This document shows, piece by piece, positions 9,653 through 17,407 of a DNA stretch of 64,000 bases. Where the stretch lies: the NCBI RefSeq assembly GCF_014203095.1, contig NZ_JACHIG010000001.1, forward strand, positions 558,001 to 622,000. The letters run 5' to 3'. A model generated the notes under the pieces. The model ran no database searches, was not told the origin of the DNA, and saw only the letters and a program-made list of their open reading frames with translations. Source of the stretch: Prosthecobacter vanneervenii. Lineage in GTDB: Bacteria > Verrucomicrobiota > Verrucomicrobiia > Verrucomicrobiales > Verrucomicrobiaceae. The stretch's first letter is position 1, and every line of letters begins with the position of its first letter. The translations under genes and the position numbers were made by a program.

Positions 9653-10108
9653 ATGTCACGATCAGAATTGGCTAACTACATTCGTAAAGCTGCAGAAGAC
9701 GAGCTTCTTCCTGCGGCGTGGGAAGCCATAATGGTCAATCATTATGAAGATATTGAGACCGAAGCAGCAAGAGCTGCGGTGGTCAGACTCTTCCAAAACA
9801 AAAACTTCTGCAGCCCAGATGAATTCAAGAAGCGGCTGCAAGGCATTGCTGATTCTCTCGAACTCCCAGTCAATGAGAACACCTTTTACTATCGAGGTGG
9901 TGGCGCGGGAGTTTTGCAGACTCCCATCCTAGCACCTGGGGCAAACACTGTAGTTTATGAGCCGCTCCGAAGCGGCTCACATTATGATCTGTGCCGGGCT
10001 GTCGAATCCGGTGAGCAACCAATCTGCGAGTATATGAAACAGGGGCTTCGTCAGAGTTTTCGTGTAACCAAGTCGCCCGAGTACGGACGACTAACAATTC
10101 ACGTGTAG
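9653..10108 (+). CDS. Hypothetical protein, AT-rich orphan
   Basis: This gene encodes a predicted soluble protein of about 151 residues with no signal peptide or membrane segment. It is helical at first (SELANYIRKAAEDELLPAAWEAI) and then contains a beta-rich part with NTFYYRGGGAGVLQTP and GANTVVYEPLR. I recognise no family. The base composition is clearly more AT-rich than gltX or cutA around it, which may mean recent acquisition. A TTG at 9611, directly after the gltX stop, is also in frame, but the ATG at 9653 follows GGAGG and gives a cleaner N-terminus. It converges on cutA with only 4 bp between. Confidence 0.65.
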   Translation: MSRSELANYIRKAAEDELLPAAWEAIMVNHYEDIETEAARAAVVRLFQNKNFCSPDEFKKRLQGIADSLELPVNENTFYYRGGGAGVLQTPILAPGANTVVYEPLRSGSHYDLCRAVESGEQPICEYMKQGLRQSFRVTKSPEYGRLTIHV

Positions 10109-10112
10109 CATC

Positions 10113-10430
10113 TTATACAACACTCTCCCCCACCCAGCGCGCATACGCTGGGTTCACCTCCTCCGGCCTCAGCGCCACGATCTCCGGCACCTCATACGGG
10201 TGCAGCTCCTTCAGGCGTGATTCAAAGCGTTCCCACGCCCCGCTCGTCGTCTTAAATACCGCCAGCACCTCGGCTGCGGTCTCCACCTTGCCCTCCCAGC
10301 GGTAGATGGATTCCACGGCGGGGATGAGATTCACGCAGGCGGCGAGTTGCGCTTCCACCAGCGCCGTGCCAGTCTCGCGGGCTTTCCCGAGATCCGGGAA
10401 GGTGCAAAGGACAATGAGGAGGTCGTTCAT
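10113..10430 (-). CDS. cutA: CutA-like divalent cation tolerance protein
   Basis: The 105-residue sequence matches the CutA1 family of small trimeric ferredoxin-like proteins. The usual landmarks are there: the VLCTFPDLGKARETG start (CutA proteins have TxP...A at this site), LAACVNLIPAVESIYRWEGK in the middle and LHPYEVPEIVAL near residues 76-87. CutA is linked genetically to copper tolerance and proposed to be a PII-like signalling protein, but its true role is unsettled. The start is the ATG at 10430, 12 bp from the divergent histidine-kinase gene, so their promoters must overlap or lie inside the neighbouring coding sequence. Confidence 0.92.
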   Translation of the reverse strand: MNDLLIVLCTFPDLGKARETGTALVEAQLAACVNLIPAVESIYRWEGKVETAAEVLAVFKTTSGAWERFESRLKELHPYEVPEIVALRPEEVNPAYARWVGESVV

Positions 10431-10442
10431 TCCCGCCAACCT

Positions 10443-11594
10443 ATGAGATCTGCGTTCATCGACAAGCTTATCAAACGCATGGACCGCCTGGAGCCCGGCG
10501 AGGTGCAGGGCATCGTGCTGGAGCTGGCGCGGGAAAAGAAGTTTCAGGAGAAGGTCTTCGAGGCCCTGCAGGAGGGCGTCATCCTGCTGGATGCCGAGGC
10601 CAAGGTCACCTACGTGAACCGCGCCGCCTGCACCTTCTTTGGCATGGAGCGTGATCAGGTGCTGGGACAGCGCCTGGCCCAGGGCGTGCGCGGGCTGGAC
10701 TGGAACGAGCTGCTCATTCCCGGCACCGTGGTCAGCCGCGACCTCGAGGTCTTCTACCCGGAAAACCGCTACCTCAATTTCTACATCACCAGCATCGACG
10801 ACGACGCCCCGCAGGGCTTTGTCATGCTCATCCGCGACGTCACCGAGACCCGCAAGCGCACCGAGGAGCAGCTGGAAAGCGAGCGCCTCAATGCCTTCAC
10901 CCTGATGGCCGCCGGGGTGGCCCATGAGCTTGGAAACCCGCTCAACTCCCTCACCATTCACCTGCAGTTGCTGGAGCGCCGCCTCAAGAAGATGGGGGCC
11001 AAGGGGGCCAGCCTGCAGGAGCACCTGGACGTGGCCACCGGCGAGATCAAGCGGCTGGACTTCATCATCGGCCAGTTCCTGGCCGCCATCCGCCCCACCA
11101 AGCCCCAGCTCCAGCGCGTGCAGCTGCGCGAGCTGCTGGACGAGTGCGTGCGCTTCCTGCAGCCGGAGATCGAGGCCGCCAAGGTGAAGCTCAAGCTCGA
11201 ACTCCGTGCCGACCTGCCCCCGCTGCTGCTCGACGCCGGGCAGATGAAGCAGGCGGTGTACAACCTCATCCGCAATGCCTGCCAGGCTATGCCCAAAGGC
11301 GGCACCCTGACCATCAGCGGCACCTTCACCGACTACGAGGTGCGCCTGAGCTTTGACGACACGGGGAAGGGGATCAATGCCGAGCAGATGGGCAAGCTCT
11401 TCCAGCCCTTCTCCACCACCCGCAGTACCGGCACCGGTCTGGGCCTCCTCATCGTCCGCCGCATCGTGCGCGAGCACGGTGGCGAGATCGATGTGGAAAG
11501 CCGCGAAGGCCTCGGCACCCGCGTGAGTCTCTGGCTGCCCCTAGTGGAGAAAAGCATCCGCATGCTGGAGGAGAGCAAGAGCGAGAAAGCCTAG
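10443..11594 (+). CDS. PAS-domain sensor histidine kinase
   Basis: This 383-residue kinase has no transmembrane segment, so it is probably cytoplasmic. A PAS domain lies at about residues 36-135 (ALQEGVILLDAEAKVTYVNRAA). The HisKA dimerisation domain follows, with the phosphoacceptor in VAHELGNPLNSL (H161). The ATPase domain shows the N box YNLIRNACQAM, the G1 box DDTGKGI and the G2 box GTGLGLLIVRRIV. It resembles NtrB-type kinases. No response regulator is adjacent, so it is an orphan in this window. The ATG at 10443 is chosen because upstream codons lie inside cutA on the other strand. Confidence 0.93.
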   Translation: MRSAFIDKLIKRMDRLEPGEVQGIVLELAREKKFQEKVFEALQEGVILLDAEAKVTYVNRAACTFFGMERDQVLGQRLAQGVRGLDWNELLIPGTVVSRDLEVFYPENRYLNFYITSIDDDAPQGFVMLIRDVTETRKRTEEQLESERLNAFTLMAAGVAHELGNPLNSLTIHLQLLERRLKKMGAKGASLQEHLDVATGEIKRLDFIIGQFLAAIRPTKPQLQRVQLRELLDECVRFLQPEIEAAKVKLKLELRADLPPLLLDAGQMKQAVYNLIRNACQAMPKGGTLTISGTFTDYEVRLSFDDTGKGINAEQMGKLFQPFSTTRSTGTGLGLLIVRRIVREHGGEIDVESREGLGTRVSLWLPLVEKSIRMLEESKSEKA

Positions 11595-11615
11595 ACTGCC
11601 CCTGACAGAAGGCGG

Positions 11616-12407
11616 CTAATAATTGAACAACACCACGGGCAGGCTGTGGGCCACTTTTTCGCCCGGCTTGGCTCGCAGCAGTTGCTCCAGCTCCCTGGCC
11701 CACTGCTGGGTGGCAAAGCGGGCCTGACCGGAGCGTCGAAAGTCCTGGATGGAGATGAGCACCACCACCTGCGCGTACTCCTTGTCGGCAAACTCAAACA
11801 CCGGCTGGCGCGACCGCGGCTCCACCACACGCCCCTCGATGGCGGTGTAGCCACGGGTGTTTCTCAGCGCCACCTCGCCGCCAAAGTTGAGGGTGAAAAA
11901 GTCCACCGCCTGGCGCGTGATCAGTCCGGTGTAGGTATTCGGCCCCCATTCCAGGAGGGACAGCTCCAGTGTCAGCGCGTCGGGGGCAGGGGAGTCCACC
12001 ACGGTGTAGCGCGGGTCCTTGGCCTTGCGAAAGGCGTCTTCAAACTGGCTGCGCATGTACTTTGCCAGGGCGGGCAGGTGGCGTCTGCGCCAGCCGGCAT
12101 CGTGCTCCACGGCGGCCACCACGGTTTTGTCCGGCCGCACGTTTTCATGCACCACGGGGGCGATGTAGATCTTGCGGCACTTGTCAGCAGCAGCCTGCTG
12201 GGCCTTGCTGGTCGTCCACCAGTTCAGCAGGAAGGGGGAGCGCTTGTCCTCCTTCATCTCCTTGGCGTGCGTCAGAAAGCCCGAGGGCTTCACCTCCACA
12301 GCGGCCACCACACTCTTGGCGGTGCGGCACGAGCACAGGCACAGCGCCAGACAGCCCAGCAGCAGCGGCAGCCAGCGGGAAAGGGGAGAGCCGGGGGGAA
12401 AGCTCAT
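11616..12407 (-). CDS. DUF3313-like lipoprotein
   Basis: This 263-residue protein has a lipoprotein signal peptide ending in LCSC (lipidated Cys at about 27), so Lgt and signal peptidase II would process it to a membrane anchor. The mature part starts VEVKPSGFLTHAKEM and continues with KIYIAPVVHEN, ALTLELSLLEWGPNT and EGRVVEPRSRQPVFEFADKEYA, the pattern of the DUF3313 lipoproteins, whose function is unknown. The start at 12407 is set by the signal peptide. It converges on the histidine-kinase gene, and the upstream gene on the same strand ends 109 bp before it with a hairpin in between. Confidence 0.75.
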   Translation of the reverse strand: MSFPPGSPLSRWLPLLLGCLALCLCSCRTAKSVVAAVEVKPSGFLTHAKEMKEDKRSPFLLNWWTTSKAQQAAADKCRKIYIAPVVHENVRPDKTVVAAVEHDAGWRRRHLPALAKYMRSQFEDAFRKAKDPRYTVVDSPAPDALTLELSLLEWGPNTYTGLITRQAVDFFTLNFGGEVALRNTRGYTAIEGRVVEPRSRQPVFEFADKEYAQVVVLISIQDFRRSGQARFATQQWARELEQLLRAKPGEKVAHSLPVVLFNY

Positions 12408-12449
12408 GGCTGACTCTGCACGCGCAGGGCACGCACTGCATGGGGAAAA

Positions 12450-12470
12450 GTGTGGCGATTTCTGCCACAC
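12450..12470 (-). terminator. Hairpin terminator after the Sel1/C39-like gene
   Basis: A perfect 7-bp stem (GTGTGGC / GCCACAC) with a 7-nt loop. On the minus strand it is followed by CTTTTCCCC, which fits intrinsic termination of the peptidase gene upstream. Confidence 0.55.
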
Positions 12471-12516
12471 CTAGAGCCTTCACCACGGGCTCAGCATGGC
12501 TCTCACATCCATGCGC

Positions 12517-13911
12517 TCATGCTAGAGAGATCACCGGCCGCGCGAGCACGCCCATAGCTTTGTGGCTGTAGTGATCTGAACACCAGTAGTGTGCAAGATC
12601 GGCCGCAGAGATGAGCTGCAGCCCCGGGGTGGCGATGGCGGGATTGCACAGGATATAGAGGTCTTCTGCGGCCAGATAGCCCACGATGAGCAGCGTATGG
12701 CCCGCCACGCCACTGGGGTAGCGTGAGCCAGTGTACTTAAAGTCCACCACCACGGCTCTGCCGGAATCCACCTCGCTACGCACAAAAGCCGCCGCCTGGG
12801 CAAACCCCGCTTCGTCAGGCGAGAAGGTGGAAAGCTTCCAGCGCAGACCTATTTTGGCTGCAGCCTTCATGAGTTCGTCCCAGTCGGTGCCGGTGCCCAT
12901 TGGCGAGGGGCATAGCTTTTTAAACTGCCATGCGCCCACAGTGTGTCCCTGTGACCGGGCCAGGATGGCGCAGCTGGTGGCACCGCAGTTGTTCCAGCCC
13001 TGGTGCACGTGCGGCACTGTGAGCAGCGCCTGACTTCCCGGCCGGGGGCGTGCCAGCCTCACCTCCAGCAGCCGCAGCAGGTCCGCGCCTTGCTGGGCAG
13101 ACATCTCGCCCGAGGGCAGCTCGGGATTGCTGCTGGTGCGCACGGGGTGCATCTGCGCCACGCGTGCCCACAGCGCACGCGCCTGGTCCAGCTCTCCCTC
13201 CTGAAAGCACAGTTCTCCCAGCACGATGTGGCCTGCAGGGTCTCCCAGATCCACGGCACGCTGTGCCAGGCTGCGGGCGCGTGCCAGCTCCGGAGAGACA
13301 CCCTCTCCCGAGAGCCAGGCCATGGCTGCGGCGGAGGCGGCGCGGCCATGGCCCATGGCGGCAGCCTTTTCCCACGTCTCCAGCGCCCGTGGGATGTCCT
13401 GCGGCACGCCCAGGGCGGCAAACCAGCACTGGCCCAGATTCCACGCCGCCTGCGCGCACTGGTCAGAGGCCGCCACAAAGTAGCCCACCGCCAGCGCGGG
13501 ATTGTGCTCCACCAGCGTGCCGCTGAAGTAAAGGGAGCCGATGAAGTCCAGCGCCTCCGCCAGGCCCTGCTCGGCGGCTTTTTTGGCCCAGCGCAGCGCC
13601 TCGGTGCCGCAGCGCTCCACACCCCGGCCATCGCGGTGGCATACGGCCAGGGCCAGTTGCGCGGCGGAGTCGCCCAGCTCGGCCTTGGACCTCAGTTCAG
13701 TCAGGGCAGGGGCCTCCACCGCAGCGCAGGGTTCAGCCTGGAGACAGCGCCCAGGCACCGACTCGGTCCTCATAGACTGCGATGGCGCGGCTGAGCGTGC
13801 GGAGGGAGCCTCGGAAAAAACGGGTGGAAAGGGGACGATCATCTGTCTGGGCTGGTATGGGGGCAAATAGGGGGCTGCTACGGCAGCGCCTGCCCTGCCC
13901 AGCAGCCACAC
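12517..13911 (-). CDS. Sel1-repeat protein fused to a C39-like cysteine peptidase domain
   Basis: This predicted exported protein of about 464 residues has an N-terminal hydrophobic segment (WLLGRAGAAVAAP). Residues about 70-260 are Sel1/TPR-like repeats with AEQGLAEALDFIGSLYFSG, AMGHGRAASAAAMAWLSG and DLGDPAGHIVLGELCF. Residues about 295-455 are a papain-like C39/bacteriocin-processing fold: WNNCGATSC with C309, GVAGHTLLIVGY with H405 and CNPA with N423 form a plausible triad. The start is uncertain. GTG at 13911 is used; in the same frame a stop lies 18 codons upstream, with no ATG in between. Repeats probably bind a partner while the peptidase-like domain cleaves; substrates are unknown. 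Confidence 0.8.
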   Translation of the reverse strand: MWLLGRAGAAVAAPYLPPYQPRQMIVPFPPVFSEAPSARSAAPSQSMRTESVPGRCLQAEPCAAVEAPALTELRSKAELGDSAAQLALAVCHRDGRGVERCGTEALRWAKKAAEQGLAEALDFIGSLYFSGTLVEHNPALAVGYFVAASDQCAQAAWNLGQCWFAALGVPQDIPRALETWEKAAAMGHGRAASAAAMAWLSGEGVSPELARARSLAQRAVDLGDPAGHIVLGELCFQEGELDQARALWARVAQMHPVRTSSNPELPSGEMSAQQGADLLRLLEVRLARPRPGSQALLTVPHVHQGWNNCGATSCAILARSQGHTVGAWQFKKLCPSPMGTGTDWDELMKAAAKIGLRWKLSTFSPDEAGFAQAAAFVRSEVDSGRAVVVDFKYTGSRYPSGVAGHTLLIVGYLAAEDLYILCNPAIATPGLQLISAADLAHYWCSDHYSHKAMGVLARPVISLA

Positions 13912-14009
13912 GAGGCGGTTGAGGGCATCACTGCTGCCTGCGGCTGGGCAGGCTCATTATAGAGCTGGCCAGTGGCCACACGCAGGAAGGGCGATTGGGG
14001 GATTTGCTG

Positions 14010-14070
14010 CAGGTTCATGCAAAGCACGCGCAATTTTCATGCCCCCTTGCAGAAGGAACAGGTTCATGCA
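14010..14070 (+). promoter_or_regulatory. Candidate operator: direct repeats before the GntR/LacI-type gene
   Basis: The 12-mer CAGGTTCATGCA occurs at 14010-14021 and 14059-14070, with a weaker TTTTCATGCCC between them, in the divergent region before the regulator gene at 14114. Repeated sites next to a regulator gene are often its own operators. This is suggestive only. Confidence 0.35.
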
Positions 14071-14113
14071 GGGTTTACACCTGGCCTAAAAACGGCCAAG
14101 TTTGTTGCTTGAA

Positions 14114-15193
14114 ATGAAGAACTTTGGATTCCTCAGCATCGCCGATCAGGTGGCCGCGCATCTGCAGGCAGAGATCCACCGCGGGCGCTGGACCCACAGC
14201 CTGCCGGGAAAGCACCGGCTGGCCAACGAGCTGGGCGTGAACAACAAGACCGTGGAGGCCGCGCTGCAGCAGCTGGAGGCCGCCGGAGTGCTGGTCAGTC
14301 GCGGCGCCGGGCGCACCCGCCTCATCCATGAAAGCGTGCGCGCCACCGGCACCCGGCTGCGCATCATGTTTCTGACCAATGAGAGCCCGAAGCATGATCC
14401 CAAATACCCTCTCGTCATCGAGGTGCACAACGCCCTGACCGAGGCCGGGCACACCCTGGAGTACACCCAGCGCTCCATGACGGACCTGGGCTTTGATGAA
14501 AAACGCGTGGCCTCCCTGGTGCGCCGCACCCCGGCGGATGCCTGGATCATCGGGTCGGGCTCGCGCAATATATTGGAGTGGTTTTCCACCCAGCCGCTGT
14601 CCGCTCTGGCGCTCTTCGGGCACCGCCACGGGGTGCCCATCGCCTCCGTGGGGCCGGACAAGGCCAGCTCCTACGCCGAGGCCACAGAGACCCTCCTCCG
14701 CCTGGGGCACCGCCGCATCGTGCTGCTCTGCCGCCGCCTGCGCCGCGTGCCCGAGCCCGGGCGCTCGGAGCGCGGCTTTCTTGAAGCCATGTATGCCCAC
14801 GGCATCCCGCCCAGCGACTACTACCTGCCGGACTGGGAGGAGACGCCAGAGGGCTTTCAGCGGCTGCTGGAGGCGCTCTTCCGGGTGACGCCGCCCTCCG
14901 CGCTCATCGTGGATGAAATGACCTACTTTGTCGCCGCATTGCAGTTTCTGGCAGGTCGTGGTATCCGCGTGCCTGCAGATGTCTCCCTCGTCTGCACCGA
15001 CTACGAGACCGCCTTTGTGCACTGTCATCCGCCTGTCTCATGCATCGCGTGGGATACCCGCCCAATGCTCCGCCGTGTGGCGCAGTGGGCCTCCAACGTG
15101 AGCCACGGCCGGCCCGACACCCGCTGCATCAACACCCCCTCCACCTTCATCCACGGCGGCACCATCGGCCCGGCGGCGGCTCAGCGGGCCTAG
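14114..15193 (+). CDS. GntR-type HTH / LacI-type sensor transcriptional regulator
   Basis: This 359-residue DNA-binding protein combines a GntR-like winged helix (about 1-70: IADQVAAHLQAEIHRGRW, then LANELGVNNKTVEAALQQLEAAGVL) with a periplasmic-binding-protein-like sensor domain (about 83-350) as in LacI/GalR proteins (LGHRRIVLLCRR, PSALIVDEM, VPADVSLVCTDYE). Such chimeras in Verrucomicrobia and Planctomycetes usually respond to sugars. No transporter or hydrolase lies beside it, so its target is unknown apart from possible self-regulation through repeats in the upstream gap. The ATG at 14114 is preferred to a TTG 12 nt upstream. Confidence 0.9.
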   Translation: MKNFGFLSIADQVAAHLQAEIHRGRWTHSLPGKHRLANELGVNNKTVEAALQQLEAAGVLVSRGAGRTRLIHESVRATGTRLRIMFLTNESPKHDPKYPLVIEVHNALTEAGHTLEYTQRSMTDLGFDEKRVASLVRRTPADAWIIGSGSRNILEWFSTQPLSALALFGHRHGVPIASVGPDKASSYAEATETLLRLGHRRIVLLCRRLRRVPEPGRSERGFLEAMYAHGIPPSDYYLPDWEETPEGFQRLLEALFRVTPPSALIVDEMTYFVAALQFLAGRGIRVPADVSLVCTDYETAFVHCHPPVSCIAWDTRPMLRRVAQWASNVSHGRPDTRCINTPSTFIHGGTIGPAAAQRA

Positions 15194-15313
15194 GATATGG
15201 GGCAGGGGGGCTCTGTGTCATGGGCCCTTGGGCGCAGCCTCTCTCCGCTGGTCGTGGACCCACAGTCCAGCTTCTCTCCTTTTCTCTCTCATGCGCCCGG
15301 ATGCCATGCCCCA

Positions 15314-15361
15314 AAAAGTTTCCAAGTTTCCATCCTATAGCATGGAAACTTGGAAACTTTT
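15314..15361. repeat. Palindromic repeat family A, copy 1
   Basis: Perfect 20-bp arms (15314-15333 and 15342-15361, left arm beginning AAAAGTTTCCAAGTTTCC) separated by an 8-nt loop. Each arm itself contains the GTTTCC motif twice. Further copies are at 16675, 17231 and, decayed, at 18391. It lies alone in the 312-bp gap after the regulator gene, where I see no other gene. Confidence 0.85.
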
Positions 15362-15505
15362 CCCGGGACAATAGGGGCAGGCTGCAAAGTCACCGTTCTC
15401 AGTGGGAACCTCCGGCGGCTCCCCAGCCCCGGAGGAAGCTTTAAAAAGCCTGTGATAGCCACCACGACGCCCTTTCGTTGTACAGACACACACATCCGCC
15501 ATCCC

Positions 15506-15823
15506 ATGCGCTGGTGCCTGTTCATCCCCACCCTCCTGATTCTGCTCATGCTCGGCATGGAGCAGTCCGGCTGGTGCGCGGCCCTCGTGGTGAAGGGCTC
15601 CGCGCCTCTGGTCTGTGTCCTGGATGATGATGAAACCGAGTTCAAGCAGGACCTGGTGCCTGAGCACCCGCTTTCAGAATGCGACCCGCTGGCGGCGGCA
15701 GGCTGGCAGGGGATGTCACGGCAGATCTCAGCAGGCTGGGTGGCAGTGCTCAAAGAGGCCGCGTGCTGGGAAATTCACCTGGGCATACGCCGGCACCGCT
15801 GGCTGTGCCAGGAGCGCTGCTGA
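15506..15823 (+). CDS. Hypothetical small exported protein
   Basis: This open frame of 105 codons begins with a plausible signal peptide (MRWCLFIPTLLILLMLGMEQSGWCA). The mature part is unremarkable, with an acidic patch (DDDETEF) and a basic, Cys-containing end. I recognise no family and cannot exclude a chance frame. The hydrophobic N-terminus placed right after the ATG is the main support. Confidence 0.4.
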   Translation: MRWCLFIPTLLILLMLGMEQSGWCAALVVKGSAPLVCVLDDDETEFKQDLVPEHPLSECDPLAAAGWQGMSRQISAGWVAVLKEAACWEIHLGIRRHRWLCQERC

Positions 15824-15937
15824 AGAGGCTGCGGTTTCCGCCTTCATCCCTGCGCGGCTGAGTTGAGCCGATCTCGTCATCTCAGGCCGCAAGTGTCCGT
15901 CGCCCGCCGAGGTCATCCCATTCCACCAACCACTTCC

Positions 15938-16423
15938 ATGAACACCCGTCTTTCCATTCTTTGCATCCTCATGCTCGCCAGTGCCGCCTTTGCCGGTTCA
16001 GTCGATGTCGCCGTCAAACCCGAGGTCCAGCAAAAGTCAGCCGACATCAAAAAAGAAGAATACGTCAGCACCCATTGGCTCAGGGTGCGCGTCACCAATT
16101 TCACCAGCACCAAGCTCGATGGAGTGACGCTGAAATGGGCCCTCTACGCCGCGAACCTCCGGCGCGGTGCCGACACCGTCAACGTGGAGAAATCCGGCGA
16201 AATGAAGATCACCGTGGACCCCAGCGGCCACTATGTGGATGTGGAGACCCCCAAGGTGGCCTTTGACTACGTCCGCACGCACAGCGAGCGCTCAGGCCGC
16301 AGGAGCTACAAGCTCGTGGAAGAATCCGGTAAAAAATACCACGGCTTCCATGTGCAGGTGCTGAACGGCACCGAAGTCCTCGGCGAAGCCGTCAGCGAGT
16401 CGGTACGGAAGCACCTCAAGTGA
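15938..16423 (+). CDS. Hypothetical exported protein
   Basis: The 161-residue product has a good signal peptide (MNTRLSILCILMLASAAFAG). The mature part looks beta-rich: KEEYVSTHWLRVRVTNFTSTKLDGVTLKWALYA near residues 40-75 and SGHYVDVETPKVAFDYVRT further on. This could be an Ig-like or other beta-sandwich domain. Family unknown. The ATG at 15938 is chosen because it directly precedes the signal peptide. No partner gene is adjacent on the same strand within an operon-like distance. Confidence 0.7.
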   Translation: MNTRLSILCILMLASAAFAGSVDVAVKPEVQQKSADIKKEEYVSTHWLRVRVTNFTSTKLDGVTLKWALYAANLRRGADTVNVEKSGEMKITVDPSGHYVDVETPKVAFDYVRTHSERSGRRSYKLVEESGKKYHGFHVQVLNGTEVLGEAVSESVRKHLK

Positions 16424-16674
16424 TCCATGACTCAGCTCAGGTGGGGGCGAAAGACAAGCCGCTAGGGCGCGCGCGGGCCTCCAAGCCCGCAGCACACCGC
16501 CAACACACAACGCTCTTCAGTCTCCGCCACCCCGCCTTGTCAGCCACCCAGCCGATGGCAGGTCCTCCAGCCAGCCTCCCATCGGCTCCATTCATCCGCT
16601 TTCCAGGCACTCCTCAAGCATCGTCCTGCTTGAGGCGCTGGGTGCCACCTCCTGCCATCTGCTGTCACGCCCCC
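16424..16674. other. Non-coding stretch, no gene seen
   Basis: Together with the DNA after the palindrome (16723-16931) this makes a gap of about 500 bp without a credible gene. It holds palindromic repeat copy 2 and the CACCTCCTGCCATC sequence that precedes copies 2 and 3 of the repeat. I see no RNA gene. Confidence 0.5.
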
Positions 16675-16722
16675 AAAAGTTTCCGAGTTTCCATGTCTAG
16701 GGATGGAAACTTGGAAACTTTT
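16675..16722. repeat. Palindromic repeat family A, copy 2
   Basis: Arms at 16675-16694 and 16703-16722 pair over 20 bp with one G-T wobble; the 8-nt loop reads GTCTAGGG. The preceding 30 nt (CACCTCCTGCCATCTGCTG and onward) match those before copy 3, so the repeat unit is longer than the palindrome. Confidence 0.85.
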
Positions 16723-16931
16723 TCCGGGGGGCAGGTTAAGTATGGTCGTTTGAAATGCCTGGCATCCTTTGGGGCGCCTGATGGAATTCACAAGCCCCTC
16801 GCACCCACCTCGCCACTTGGCCCAACTCCCCACGTACTGCCCACCCGGCCGCAGCCATCGCTCCGTCAAGGCAAATGCCGGATCGTAATAAGAATATCTT
16901 GCAGTTTTCACTTTTGAACTAAACTGGTGTA

Positions 16932-17171
16932 ATGCTTTCCACGACTCTCCCCTCGGCCTCCCAGCTCAAACAGGCCCTCAAGCTCGCCCTCAAACTCGAA
17001 GCCGCGCAGTCAGAACTCGCCTCCATCTTGGGCGGAAGCTCTGACACGGCCAGCAAAGGTCCCGGCCGCCCTAGGAAAAAGCGCAGCATGTCAGAAGAAG
17101 GAAAAAAGCGTATCGCTGAAGCCCAGAAGAAGCGTTGGGCTGCTCAGAAGAAGTCCGAGTCGAGTGAGTAG
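16932..17171 (+). CDS. Small basic protein with AT-hook-like motif
   Basis: This 79-residue protein has a helical N-terminus (LKQALKLALKLEAAQSELASIL, about 12-33), an AT-hook-like GPGRPRKKR at 43-51, and a C-terminal MSEEGKKRIAEAQKKRWA segment (53-70). The last motif (S-x-E-x-R/K-x-R-I-x-x-A-Q-x-x-R-W-A) recurs in small proteins of many bacteria and in NUMOD-type DNA-binding modules. A nucleoid- or DNA-binding role is likely from composition but not shown. It starts at the ATG at 16932 and sits between copies 2 and 3 of the palindromic repeat. Confidence 0.75.
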   Translation: MLSTTLPSASQLKQALKLALKLEAAQSELASILGGSSDTASKGPGRPRKKRSMSEEGKKRIAEAQKKRWAAQKKSESSE

Positions 17172-17230
17172 CAGAATAGCCGCCACCTGACCGACTCTCG
17201 CCCACCTCCTGCCATCCGCTGCCATGTCCC

Positions 17231-17278
17231 AAAAGTTTCCAAGTTTCCACCTCTAGGGATGGAAACTCGGAAACTTTT
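17231..17278. repeat. Palindromic repeat family A, copy 3
   Basis: Arms 17231-17250 and 17259-17278 around the loop CTCTAGGG. Two mismatched or wobble pairs interrupt the stem. It shares its left flank with copy 2. Confidence 0.85.
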
Positions 17279-17407
17279 TCAGCTAGCGTCTAGGTGGCAA
17301 GGAGTGGGAGAGCGGGAAGGGGGGCTGTGCCCCCGTTATAGGATTGACGTACTTGACAGAATTGATTTCCATCAAGCACGTCCGCTCAAGAAGTTGAGCC
17401 TCTCGCC

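Noticed and set aside
9951..9975. Hairpin GAGCCGCT/AGCGGCTC
   Set aside because: It lies inside the 9653-10108 coding sequence, so no regulatory role is claimed.
10113..11477. Open frame extending cutA upstream to 454 codons
   Set aside because: The CutA fold starts at the ATG at 10430; the extension is antisense to the histidine kinase.
15314..17278. Family A palindromes as CRISPR repeats
   Set aside because: Copies are irregularly spaced (1.3 kb and 0.55 kb apart) with genes between, so there is no spacer structure.
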